Positions 1 through 6,699 of a DNA stretch of 13,933 bases are shown piece after piece. The notes under the pieces were generated by a model. The model made no database searches. It was given only the letters and a program-made list of their open reading frames with translations, and was not told where the DNA came from. The translations under genes were made by a program, and so were the position numbers. This DNA is from CAXTTV01 sp964247295 (GTDB lineage Bacteria > Chloroflexota > Ktedonobacteria > Ktedonobacterales > Ktedonobacteraceae), in the NCBI GenBank assembly GCA_964247295.1, contig CAXTTV010000133.1, forward strand, positions 1 to 13,933, written 5' to 3'. The stretch's first letter is position 1. Each line of letters begins with the position of its first letter.

Positions 1-1365
1 CACATAGCCCAGGCGGCGCAGGCTTTCATAGACCACCTGCTGAGGATAGGACTGGCGCGTATCAATCACATTTACCACACGGTTCGCATGTCCAAATTTC
101 CTAGGATCTCACTGTAAAACTTCCTCGTCTTTCTTCAGGCGCGAGCGCATCGTATAGACCGTGCGCCCATCGTGCTGGACCGCCCAGGGAATAAAGTGGA
201 ACTCAACACCCATATCATCAGTCAGACCAAACTTCCAGGCCTGATTCGCGATATCCTTCGCTGTATAGGTTGCCGTCCCATTGCTTTTCACCAGCACCTT
301 ATCGCTACTATGATCCTCATCCTCATTGGCAGCGTCATCCGCCTTCTCGTCTCCAAAGGGCAGAATCCAGCAGCCGGTCAGCTTTCCGGACTCGGGATGT
401 TCGAGCAGCCCCGTCGTCTTCAGGCGTTCAAAAACATGTTGCCAGAGGCCAGCTCCGATAATGGCCGACTCCCAGGTTAGTAGATCGTACGAGATATTCA
501 GGCGAGCCATCGTATTCAGATGGTAACGGACAATCTTCTGAGACAGATCCTCCGCGAAAGCCGCGTAGTTGTGCTCGTCGCCCGTCTCATCTTCATGCTC
601 AATCGAGTGCAATACCTCATTGCGGCGCTTCAGCAATTCTGGATCGGTCTCGTATGCCTTTCCAACCGCCACATAGACGCGGGAGCAGTAGTAGTCGAAA
701 CTCTCGTCGGGCAACTGCTCATTGCCACCGGGAATCTCAAGCTTGTTCTCGCGGATCAGAAATAGGCCGACCACCACATCCGCGACCTGGACGCCAGTAT
801 TATCGATATAGTTATCGACCTCTACCTCATATCCTTGTGAGCGCAGCATCCGTACCACCGTATCGCCCAGGCAGGAATTGCGTAAATGGCCGACATGCGC
901 CGCCTTATTGCTATTAATAGCCGTATGTTCAACAAGATACTTTACGCCAGTCCCGATTTTACTTTGGCCGAAATTGGCTCCAGCATCGTGAACGCGGGCA
1001 ATAATCGCGCGACCCATCTCAGGGCGATCCAGGCGGAAATTCAGATAGCCGGGTTTCGTAACCGTGATCTCCTGTACCCCGCGATGACCGCCGGTAGTTA
1101 GAAGATCAGCCAGGGCCTCCGCGATCTGGAATGGGGGGCGGCCAAGCAGCTTTTTCGAGGACCAGGCCATCACCGGCATTGAATAATCCCCAAAGGTATT
1201 TTGCGCCGAAAACTGAAGATTAAACGGCAACTGCTCTGGCTCAATCTCCAGGGCGGTCTGTGAAAGATACTGGCGTGTTGCCTGTCTAATAAGTGCTAAA
1301 AGATAGGAATAGATATCCTCTGGTGCGGACTCTCGAATAGGTTGTGTCTCACTTTGTGTCGTCAT
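1..1365 (-). pseudogene. argS: Arginyl-tRNA synthetase, interrupted by in-frame TGA and cut by window edge
   Basis: Class I synthetase that charges tRNA-Arg with arginine in the cytoplasm. The intact part (start 1365, 418 codons) has the N-terminal additional domain (about residues 15-115). The catalytic HIGH-type motif HVGH lies at 157-160, within NSNKAAHVGHLRNS. VDNYIDNTGVQVADV (183-197) and the SNGTATYTAKDIA block (361-373) follow. An unusually acidic stretch lies at about 338-355. A TGA at 109-111 ends the frame, but the same frame goes on to the edge and encodes ANRVVNVIDTRQSYPQQ, typical ArgRS sequence. The lesion is therefore one stop codon, not a shift. A CGA (Arg) or TCA (Ser) ancestor is possible. 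KMSKS and the tRNA-binding C-terminal domain would lie left of the window. GAGG just upstream of the ATG serves as ribosome site. The enzyme is essential, so a sequencing error, readthrough or a second argS copy must be considered. The family call is certain; the functional state is not. Confidence 0.9.
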
Positions 1366-1408
1366 TGCCCCTCGCTCACTCCAAAATTCTCAGCATAATG
1401 ATGCCGTT

Positions 1409-1438
1409 ACTATAGCTTAGTGGACTGCTTACGGTCAA
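1409..1438 (-). promoter_or_regulatory. Likely sigma-70 type promoter of argS
   Basis: Read on the minus strand: TTGACC (1438-1433), an 18-base spacer, then TATAGT (1414-1409). It ends 43 bases before the argS ATG. It is a good match to the general -35/-10 consensus and lies in the 144-base divergent gap between argS and hicA. Prediction by eye only. Confidence 0.5.
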
Positions 1439-1481
1439 GTTCCCCGAGGAAATAGCGACAAAAAAACGCTTTAAACAGTAG

Positions 1482-1497
1482 TATAATGAGTAGGAGG
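1482..1497 (+). promoter_or_regulatory. -10 hexamer and ribosome binding site of hicAB
   Basis: A perfect TATAAT (1482-1487) is followed by AGGAGG (1492-1497), 12 bases before the GTG start of hicA. I see no good -35 at the usual distance. If this -10 is used, transcription would begin near 1494, inside the Shine-Dalgarno sequence. The toxin would then have a very short leader and weak initiation. The ATG at 1485 is closed after six codons and is not a start. Confidence 0.35.
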
Positions 1498-1509
1498 TGT
1501 ATATAGTAA

Positions 1510-1716
1510 GTGCCACCGAAGCTTAGACAACTTAAAGCAACACTTAAACAAGCTGGCTTCAAACTCATACGGACACGAGGCAGTCACACAATCTGGTCAC
1601 ATCCATTACTACCGGATATGCCTATAACCCTTTCAGGCAATGATGGAAAAGATGCGAAACCGTATCAGATTGGTGATGTGCAGAATGTCTTGAAACGCCT
1701 GGGAGAAAATAGATGA
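1510..1716 (+). CDS. hicA: HicA-type mRNA interferase toxin
   Basis: Small (68 residues) toxin of type II HicAB systems, which cleaves mRNA through a double-stranded-RNA-binding-like fold. Visible family marks are the N-terminal LRQLKATLKQAGFKLIRTRGSH, with the expected catalytic histidine at residue 26 in G-S-H. The strand HTIWSHP follows, then DAKPYQIGDVQNVLKRLG, the usual HicA ending. Length fits the family (about 55-80). The start is GTG at 1510, because no ATG lies in frame between the upstream stop and the conserved region. Its stop overlaps the hicB start (ATGA, 1713-1716), so the two are translationally coupled. Toxin-before-antitoxin order is standard for hicAB. Nothing appears broken. 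Confident on sequence motifs. Confidence 0.9.
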   Translation: MPPKLRQLKATLKQAGFKLIRTRGSHTIWSHPLLPDMPITLSGNDGKDAKPYQIGDVQNVLKRLGENR

Positions 1717-1919
1717 CCCCATTACATTACTCTGTAACCATTCAGTGGAGCGACGAAAATCAGGCTTTTCTCGTCAACGTTCCCGAATTACCTGGATGCC
1801 ATACGCATGGAGAGACGTACGAAGAGGCAATCAAAAATGCGGTTGAGGTCATTGAGTTATGGGTTGAAACAGCCAGAGAATTGAATCGGCCTATTCCCGC
1901 ACCCAGAATTGCCGTTTAA
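1713..1919 (+). CDS. hicB: HicB-type antitoxin (short form)
   Basis: Antitoxin of 68 residues that should bind and block HicA. It shows the HicB partial RNase H-like fold: a first strand HYSVTIQWSDENQAFLVNVPELPGCHTHG (residues 5-33), with the hallmark VPELPGC-x-THGET. The helix TYEEAIKNAVEVIELWVETARELN and the terminal PIPAPRIAV follow. It ends at that point and lacks a separate C-terminal ribbon-helix-helix or HTH, so this short form may not autoregulate by direct DNA binding alone. It starts inside the hicA stop (ATGA). A large hairpin lies 19 bases after its stop. The pair is a small, self-contained cassette between argS and the acetate transporter and was probably acquired horizontally (inference). 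Confidence 0.9.
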   Translation: MTPLHYSVTIQWSDENQAFLVNVPELPGCHTHGETYEEAIKNAVEVIELWVETARELNRPIPAPRIAV

Positions 1920-1937
1920 CAGAAGGCTACGGACTGC

Positions 1938-1984
1938 CTTGTTGGAGAGGGGTAAGATAATCTTTCTTACTTTTCCCCAACAAG
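1938..1984. terminator. Long hairpin between convergent hicB and satP-like genes
   Basis: Arms of 20 bases (1938-1957 and 1965-1984) pair around a 7-base loop. Outer CTTGTTGG/CCAACAAG and inner GTAAGA/TCTTAC are perfect. The middle holds three G-U pairs (as read on the plus strand) and one mismatch. It lies between the stops of two convergent genes, as a bidirectional terminator would, but no long T run follows on either strand. Termination is therefore inferred from position and stability. Confidence 0.45.
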
Positions 1985-1995
1985 ACGAAGTGGTT

Positions 1996-2610
1996 CTATC
2001 TGACCGGCCAGGTGGGCAGTGTAAAGGCCGAACGCGTTGAGCTAAGAATACCAGCCAGCGCCGTATACCATGCCGTCAGGGCCGTTAAAATGCCGAGCCA
2101 GCCACCGATCTGACCGAGGATCGCCGTACCCGAAAACTCTCCCAACGAGAGGAATAAGAAAGTCAGGAAAAGCAGACCAAATACCGAGATCAGGGCTCCA
2201 TTGCTTCTTAAGGTACCCAAAAACATCAGAAGCGTGAAAATGGCCCAGCCGAGCAGGAAGAGTCCTAGTCCGCTATGGAGTTGGGCAGTGTTCGTGCCGA
2301 AAGCCCCAAGAATATTAGTTCCAGGGATAAAGATAAGGCCGAATGCCAACCAGAAGCCTCCATAGGAAGAGAAGGCAGTTGCTCCAAAGGTATTGCCTGC
2401 CTTAAACTCCCACATGCCAGCCAGCAATTGGCAGAGGCCGCCATAGAAGAGAGCCAGCCCCACAACAATATTAGGAAGAGTCGAGATAAGATTAGCGTTA
2501 ATACAACTGAGAACAAAGGTTGTAAGGGCGAAAGCACTTAAGCCTAGAGGCGCTGGATTGGCTGTTGGAGCAATCACCGATTCAATCCGATCTTTTACAG
2601 TCTGTACCAT
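1996..2610 (-). CDS. satP: Acetate/succinate transporter, GPR1/FUN34/YaaH (AceTr) family
   Basis: Inner-membrane protein of 204 residues with six predicted membrane helices (about 24-42, 47-67, 83-98, 112-130, 137-156, 166-188). Family signatures: NPAPLGL at 18-24, the AceTr hallmark; GGLCQLLAGMWEFKAGNTFG at 57-76; and SSYGGFWLAFG at 81-91. The C-terminal helix has the usual ALTAWYTALAGI. Members move acetate and related short carboxylates, probably with protons. I start at the ATG at 2610, because AAAGGTGAT lies 7 bases upstream and the family begins shortly before NPAPLGL. An ATG at 2652 would add 14 residues but has no ribosome site. It appears to be a single-gene unit, convergent with hicAB. 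The symbol is by family resemblance; the exact substrate is unproven. Confidence 0.88.
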   Translation of the reverse strand: MVQTVKDRIESVIAPTANPAPLGLSAFALTTFVLSCINANLISTLPNIVVGLALFYGGLCQLLAGMWEFKAGNTFGATAFSSYGGFWLAFGLIFIPGTNILGAFGTNTAQLHSGLGLFLLGWAIFTLLMFLGTLRSNGALISVFGLLFLTFLFLSLGEFSGTAILGQIGGWLGILTALTAWYTALAGILSSTRSAFTLPTWPVR

Positions 2611-2617
2611 AGAAGTT

Positions 2618-2626
2618 ATCACCTTT
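2618..2626 (-). promoter_or_regulatory. Ribosome binding site that fixes the satP start
   Basis: AAAGGTGAT on the minus strand, 7 bases before the ATG at 2610, is nearly perfect against the 3' end of 16S rRNA. The region before the alternative ATG at 2652 reads GCATTCCTTT and has no such site. Confidence 0.7.
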
Positions 2627-2691
2627 CGCAATCCTGGATATTGCTTTTCCATAAAGGAATGCAGACAGCATAACCTTTAAATACGTGGATG

Positions 2692-2697
2692 ATTATA
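2692..2697 (-). promoter_or_regulatory. Candidate -10 of the satP promoter
   Basis: TATAAT on the minus strand, about 80 bases upstream of the chosen satP start. The base pairs 17 upstream read TTTTGC, a poor -35. The surrounding 2653-2823 gap is AT-rich, and a second TATACT-like box lies near 2740. A weak call. Confidence 0.3.
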
Positions 2698-2823
2698 CAG
2701 AGGCTTTTAGATACGCAAAACGGGCACCAACTATCGAAAGTATACCATATTATATTGAAAAATTTAATCAAAGGTCATTTGCTGTGATTGCGTACAGGAT
2801 ATGTCTACCGCTTATAAAAGCGA

Positions 2824-3722
2824 CTAAGATTGTGGCAGAGGCAAGCTGAACCAAAAGGCCGATCCTACGCCTGTCTGACTGCGGACCCCTACAGAGCCCT
2901 GATGCTGCTCAATAATATGGCGACTGATATACAGACCGATCCCAAGACCGATCCCGTGGCCGCTCAAAACTATGACATCTTTGGCCCGGTAGAAGCGTTC
3001 CCAGATATGCTTTTGCTCCTCGGGACTCAAACCAGGATCTTGATCGACGACCGTCACAGTAGTATCAAGATATGTGGATTGTATCTGGAGCTGGACCGGA
3101 TGGCTCTCATCAGAGTATTTTAAGGCATTGATGAGATAATTGGTAATAACCTGCGCGAGACGCGAGGAGTCGGCAAAGACGAGTAATGGTTTGGGAGAGA
3201 GCACTTCTAATTCAATCAAACGGTCAAGATGGATTGTCTGGTAATTTTCCACAATCTCTCGTCAGGCCAACAAGATCAAAAGTGCGGCACTTTAGATCCA
3301 ATTTATTGATCCCAATGCGTGAAGCGTTAATAAGATCCTCTATCAGCCGATCTTTTGAACATTAATCTGTTGATCCGCGCGTTCCAGAGCCAGCAGAATT
3401 CCACTTGTTCTGGTCCGATTATGACTAAAAAAATACTGGCCTGCTCAATAAATGTATCGAGGCGACGCCTTGCTAGTTGAATATTTCCTTTGATAGTTGC
3501 CATGGGGTTACGGAGCTCGTGACTGGCGATACTCAAAAACTCATTCATACGAGTGTTTGCCTCGCGCAGAGCCATCTCCGAGGCCTGAGTTTTTACTTTA
3601 TTCTGAATTAATCGCTGATGCTCCAGAATAAGGGCCGCAAACTTGCCGAGCGCGTGTGCCAGTGAGATCTCTTCATCCGAATATTCTGGTCGTCTTGTGA
3701 CCCTCCCGCTATTTTTTGATTT
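2824..3722 (-). pseudogene. Broken GAF-histidine kinase (frameshifted remnant)
   Basis: Remnant of a two-component sensor kinase whose blocks lie in order but in different minus-strand frames. Frame one (3722 down to 3327) holds the end of a GAF domain (RPEYSDEEISLAHALGKFAA), a coiled linker, and the HisKA H-box ASHELRNPM with the phosphoryl-accepting His. Frame two (about 3400-3360) gives LLALERADQQINVQK. Frame three (about 3350-3258) gives RLIEDLINASRIGINKLDL. Frame four (3252 to 2824) holds HATPase_c: N-box NYLINALKYS, G1-like DQDPGLS (usual form DxGPGI, so degenerate), F-box IWERFYRA, G2 GHGIGLGIGLYISRHIIEQHQG. At least three shifts are needed, and another seems to lie near 3700, where PFDYIGVLYES looks like more GAF in another frame. 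No partner response regulator is adjacent. A hairpin CGCTT-ATAA-AAGCG (2809-2822) sits next to the stop. Confidence 0.85.
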
Positions 3723-3950
3723 TTAACGAAAATGTAAGAGCTTTCATAAAGTACACCTATATAGTCAAAGGGTCTCTCTTTTTCTACTATATTGACAAAA
3801 GAAGGCTAGTGTTTTATTTTATATAAAGAGATGCAAATATCACTATTATTGGTTTTATTAAAAGAATCAGTAAAAGATTTATCATCAGCGTCTTAATAGA
3901 AAGGAATACACCATGCCTTTTTAGATAGATGAGCATGGTATAGAGTATAT
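3723..3950. other. AT-rich gap with GAF relic and an inverted repeat
   Basis: No intact gene. The first 80 bases may hold further kinase relic on the minus strand. ACCATGC (3910-3916) and GCATGGT (3933-3939) form a 7-bp inverted repeat with a 16-base spacer just upstream of the next plus-strand gene. It could be an operator. A TATAGA box (3939-3944) follows it. The long minus-strand open frame over 3814-4089 looks like chance in AT-rich DNA. Confidence 0.4.
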
Positions 3951-3985
3951 ATGAGTAAAAAACGTTCGTTGGTTCAGCTTTAATA

Positions 3986-4438
3986 TTGTTATTCTCAGTT
4001 TCATGTGCGTTGGGTTTATTTGCAGTAAGCGCTGTTAGCCACAGCTCATCTGTATATGCCGCGTCACGTATTACGCCTGTGGATTGCAAAACGTCGGTTG
4101 AGGATTTGGATCAGGGTATTACATCTCTCGCTACCATTAATCAAGTGAAAGATGGAAAACTCACAATTGACCTGCCTCAAAAATCTGATCCAGCATTTTT
4201 AGGGATTATCCAGTTCGCGCTCTCTAATCAGACGGATAAGGTGCAGACAGTCTCATTTATCTCCCAGAATGAGCTTGCTCCTTCGCAAGATCGCACCATT
4301 GCTCCTGGTGGATGCGCATTTATAGTTGTTGGAGGAAGCTCCAATGGACGTATAAGCAATATCGATCAAACGTACACATTCTTATTAAAGAGCCATCCTG
4401 AGGTGCAGGCCAGCATCTTTGTTCCTTCCCACATCTAA
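3986..4438 (+). CDS. Exported protein of unknown function, signal peptide frameshifted
   Basis: I do not recognise the family. From the TTG at 3986 the product has 150 residues: a hydrophobic stretch (LLFSVSCALGLFAVSAVS), a likely signal-peptidase site after SSVYA (near residue 25), then a polar, strand-rich mature part of about 125 residues. Two cysteines there (34 and 110) could form a disulfide. The TTG start lacks a ribosome site and leaves the signal peptide without its basic N-end. An ATG at 3951 (MSKKRSLVQL, then stop) lies one frame away. One extra A in the A6 run at 3955-3960 would join it to give MSKKTFVGSALILLFSVS, a classic signal peptide. The gene is therefore either frameshifted, slippage-controlled or misread. 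A strong hairpin terminator lies 52 bases downstream. Likely role is outside the membrane (inference). Confidence 0.6.
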   Translation: MLFSVSCALGLFAVSAVSHSSSVYAASRITPVDCKTSVEDLDQGITSLATINQVKDGKLTIDLPQKSDPAFLGIIQFALSNQTDKVQTVSFISQNELAPSQDRTIAPGGCAFIVVGGSSNGRISNIDQTYTFLLKSHPEVQASIFVPSHI

Positions 4439-4490
4439 TTAACCAGAGTGGGATGAACCGTATTGTACGAAAAAATGCTGGTCCATTCAA

Positions 4491-4530
4491 AAAAGTGGAG
4501 GTGTATCTCATCGAGTTCACCTCCACTTTT
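4491..4530. terminator. Perfect 13-bp hairpin terminator
   Basis: AAAAGTGGAGGTG (4491-4503) and CACCTCCACTTTT (4518-4530) pair perfectly around a 14-base loop. The A run before and T run after make it usable on either strand. It follows the exported-protein gene. It also overlaps a spurious plus-strand open frame. Confidence 0.75.
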
Positions 4531-4722
4531 GCTAGAATCCCGATTGCTTGCTACGAATTCCGCAAGGCCAACGTCTTAGTACTGATCGAGCAAAAATCCC
4601 ATTTTTCTCATTTATATGTTACACTTCTGTTAATACGCAACCGAAGGGCTCTGTATATCGTATAGTCAATAAGAGTGCTATCGTCAGGTACTCTCAAGGC
4701 CATCTGTTTAGAGGTAAAAAAT

Positions 4723-4875
4723 ATGAAGCAACCAGAAATTCGGCGTACAAGCGGATCGAAGGCTGTAGCCATCGACAAACGTGAAGATTTAAAGCGTCTG
4801 CGTCTGTTAGAACTGCTTGCCGGCTTTGTCTCGACAGCAATCGCTCTGGCTGCCTATCAGATTCTGGCGCACTAA
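4723..4875 (+). CDS. Small single-helix membrane protein, unknown function
   Basis: A 50-residue protein not recognised as a known family. The first half is basic and polar (MKQPEIRRTSGSKAVAIDKR, then EDLKRLR). The second half is one hydrophobic helix (about residues 28-47, LLELLAGFVSTAIALAAYQI) ending in LAH. The arrangement suggests an inner-membrane protein with a cytoplasmic positive N-end. The start is ATG 4723, because GAGGT lies 7 bases upstream at 4711-4715. An upstream in-frame ATG at 4675 would add 16 residues but has no such site. It stands alone between two strong hairpin terminators (4491-4530 and 4945-4994), so it forms its own transcription unit. The dedicated terminator and good ribosome site argue that it is real. 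It is easily missed because of its size. Confidence 0.65.
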   Translation: MKQPEIRRTSGSKAVAIDKREDLKRLRLLELLAGFVSTAIALAAYQILAH

Positions 4876-4944
4876 GCTTTCCATGTCCATAGCGCTCTTT
4901 CTCTGACCTGCTCTTATAAAAGTGAGCGGGATCGGTGTTTGTAC

Positions 4945-4994
4945 AAAAGCAGGTTCCTTACCGAAAAATCGGGGTAGGGAACCTGCTTTTTTTT
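4945..4994 (+). terminator. Strong intrinsic terminator
   Basis: Arms at 4945-4962 and 4973-4990 form an 18-bp stem (AAAAGCAGGTTCC outside, one G-T pair inside) with a 10-base loop, followed by a run of eight T (4987-4994). It closes the transcript of the 50-residue membrane protein. Confidence 0.85.
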
Positions 4995-5037
4995 AAGAAA
5001 TCGAGAAAAGAAAGTTCAGGCGTGGTCCCTTGTTGCC

Positions 5038-5066
5038 TTGTGTTATGAAGGAACAGCAGGTACAAT
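5038..5066 (+). promoter_or_regulatory. Promoter of the nrtR-like/adenosyltransferase operon
   Basis: TTGTGT (5038-5043), a 17-base spacer, then TACAAT (5061-5066). Transcription would start near 5073. This places the TTG at 5038 inside the -35 box, so it cannot be the start codon, and it supports the ATG at 5110. AGGAA (5049-5053) and TTCCT (5066-5070) form a short inverted repeat over the -10 region, a possible operator. Confidence 0.5.
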
Positions 5067-5109
5067 TCCTGGGAAAAGGCTATGGTTTTACGAGTATGTG
5101 GAGCGCGTC

Positions 5110-5964
5110 ATGGATTCAGAAAAAACGTTTAGTGGACGAGGGCGAGCAATTCCTCCTCGTCCCTCACCCCTGGAGCCGGCTCGTTCTTTACGTGTGACGA
5201 CCAGCGTGGTCCTGTTCGCGATTCGTGATTGGGCGCTCTGGGTGTTGTTGCGCAATGGACCGTGGGGACCTCCCATGCGGGTAGTTTCTGGTCGTGAGTC
5301 GTTACAGGCTTCGGTTGAAAGAACGCTAGAAGCGCTCTTATTGTGGCCTTTACAGGCGTCTCTCATAGACATCAAAGCAGGATGGTTAGAGCAAGATGTT
5401 CATGTCTGGGGAAGTTCGGAGCAAGGGGGTGCAGTCTCTTTAATTTACGCTTTACTATTGCGAGCGAACCGCGATGAGTTGTTACCGGACCTCCATCTTC
5501 AAAGGGTGCCCAGTCTTCAGGTAAATTGGACCCCTGTTACAGAAATTGAGACAGGGCAGCGAGGTTTAGATGCCTCTGTTGGGCCTGTCATTGATCTCGC
5601 GCTCAAAGCGCTGAGAATGCAAGTGCAGCAGGAGCCTGACATTGTGCTCCGCTATTTAGCGGATATGGGGGGAGCTCCTACCACAGAACGCTTGTTACAG
5701 ACCGAACTTTTTCCGACAAGGAATCGAGAAACTCGTCGCCTGGATCTTCTAAAGGAGCCTTTGTCAGGGAACGGGTATCTAACTCTAGCCGAGGCGGCTT
5801 TGTTATATCGAGCTTTTTTCCCTGGAGAGATACTCGATCTTTCAAATATACGGAGGCGCTTACTGGCAACAGATCAACTAGAGCCAGTCGAGGAAGAGAG
5901 ACCGGTACGAGGGAAAGAGGCGGATTGGCGAAGAGTGAGTAAAGTCTATTATTATCGTACATAG
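5110..5964 (+). CDS. NrtR-like regulator: degenerate Nudix domain plus winged helix
   Basis: Protein of 284 residues. Residues about 28-165 resemble a Nudix fold of the ADP-ribose-pyrophosphatase/NrtR group (VTTSVVLFAIRDWALWVLLRNGPWG; later VNWTPVTEI). The Nudix box GX5EX7REUXEEXGU is not preserved: the region reads SGRESLQASVERTLEALL, so catalysis is unlikely. A linker (165-220) leads to a C-terminal winged helix (about 223-284): YLTLAEAALLYRAFFPG, then LSNIRRRLLATDQLEPV, and a wing ending VSKVYYYR. This is the layout of NrtR, a repressor that senses nucleotide derivatives through a dead Nudix domain. I start at ATG 5110, which has GGAG 6 bases upstream; the promoter overlaps longer starts. 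The stop lies 50 bases before the adenosyltransferase gene, probably one operon. Whether it senses ADP-ribose or something linked to cobalamin is unknown. Confidence 0.7.
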   Translation: MDSEKTFSGRGRAIPPRPSPLEPARSLRVTTSVVLFAIRDWALWVLLRNGPWGPPMRVVSGRESLQASVERTLEALLLWPLQASLIDIKAGWLEQDVHVWGSSEQGGAVSLIYALLLRANRDELLPDLHLQRVPSLQVNWTPVTEIETGQRGLDASVGPVIDLALKALRMQVQQEPDIVLRYLADMGGAPTTERLLQTELFPTRNRETRRLDLLKEPLSGNGYLTLAEAALLYRAFFPGEILDLSNIRRRLLATDQLEPVEEERPVRGKEADWRRVSKVYYYRT

Positions 5965-6014
5965 ACCAAAGTAGGTGTAGAAGTAAGGCAGGTTTAGCTG
6001 TAGAAAGAAGAGAT

Positions 6015-6557
6015 ATGGCAAAGATAACGACCGGGACAGGTGATACTGGCTATACAGGATTATTAGGAGACCAGCGTGTTCCCAAGTATGATCCCCGTCC
6101 AGAGGCGCTAGGAACAGTAGACGAGGCTACTTCCGCATTAGGATTAGCTAGAGCCTCAACCCGTGACCAGAAAGCGCAAAGCATCATTTATAAGATGCAG
6201 CAAGATCTTTACCTTCTTATGGCGGAGCTTGCGACTCCTCCAGAAAACTATGAGAAGATGGGATTTCGGGTGACCACTGAACATGTAGAGGCGTTGGAGC
6301 GAACAGAGGAAGAGTTAAAGCAAGAAGTAGAGATCCCCAATAAATTCGTGATCCCTGGGGATACATTAGATGGAGCCGCTCTTGATCTTGCGCGAGCGGT
6401 AATTCGTCGGGCTGAGCGGATGGCTGTAAAGTTACTGCATGAGCATGTGATCGAGAATACGGAAGTTGTACGTTATCTGAATCGTCTCTCCGACGTAGTC
6501 TTTATTCTGGCTCGCTATCTGGAAGTGAAATCCAGTCTGGCCCAACTCCCTGAGTAA
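6015..6557 (+). CDS. Cob(I)alamin adenosyltransferase, PduO/MMAB type
   Basis: Cytoplasmic enzyme that transfers the adenosyl group of ATP to cob(I)alamin to make adenosylcobalamin. At 180 residues it has the usual length of the single-domain form. The N-terminal ATP-binding motif TGTGDTGYTGLLGDQRVPK (6-24) and the GTVDEATSALGLAR stretch (33-46) are typical. The helix RAVIRRAERMAV (126-137) carries the conserved RRAER. The C-terminal YLNRLSDVVFILARY (154-168) contains the conserved N-R-L-S-D. All visible key motifs are present, so it should be active. The start ATG lies 50 bases after the NrtR-like gene, with an A/G-rich ribosome site (AAGAAGAGAT) before it. A 17-bp terminator follows 13 bases after its stop. 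No cobalamin biosynthesis or B12-dependent enzyme genes are in the window. It may be called pduO or cobO in databases. Confidence 0.92.
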   Translation: MAKITTGTGDTGYTGLLGDQRVPKYDPRPEALGTVDEATSALGLARASTRDQKAQSIIYKMQQDLYLLMAELATPPENYEKMGFRVTTEHVEALERTEEELKQEVEIPNKFVIPGDTLDGAALDLARAVIRRAERMAVKLLHEHVIENTEVVRYLNRLSDVVFILARYLEVKSSLAQLPE

Positions 6558-6570
6558 AATATACCTCTTG

Positions 6571-6612
6571 AAAAGCCTGTTTACCAAAAACTTGGTAAAC
6601 AGGCTTTTTTTT
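6571..6612 (+). terminator. Strong intrinsic terminator with 17-bp perfect stem
   Basis: AAAAGCCTGTTTACCAA (6571-6587) pairs perfectly with 6592-6608 around the loop AAAC, and the T run extends to 6612. It ends the adenosyltransferase operon. Confidence 0.9.
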
Positions 6613-6699
6613 GTGACGTAGTTCATAGCGTGCGGGTCGATTTTATGAGAAAAATGAAATGTACAAAAAATACAAAGTAGTAAAGCGATAAAGTAAGAA

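Noticed and set aside
109..111. TGA in argS as a selenocysteine codon
   Set aside because: No convincing SECIS-like stem-loop follows the codon, and ArgRS is not a known selenoprotein family.
172..1101. Plus-strand open frames opposite argS
   Set aside because: They mirror the argS coding strand; none has protein-like motifs or a ribosome site.
3814..4089. Minus-strand 91-residue frame
   Set aside because: Low-complexity, Ile/Leu-rich translation of AT-rich DNA that runs antisense into the exported-protein gene.
4453..4665. Plus-strand 70-residue frame after the exported protein
   Set aside because: It runs straight through a perfect terminator hairpin and has no family features.
5038..5109. 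Longer N-terminus of the NrtR-like protein from TTG 5038
   Set aside because: The TTG lies in a -35 box with a well-spaced TACAAT, so the mRNA would start downstream of it; ATG 5110 has a GGAG site.
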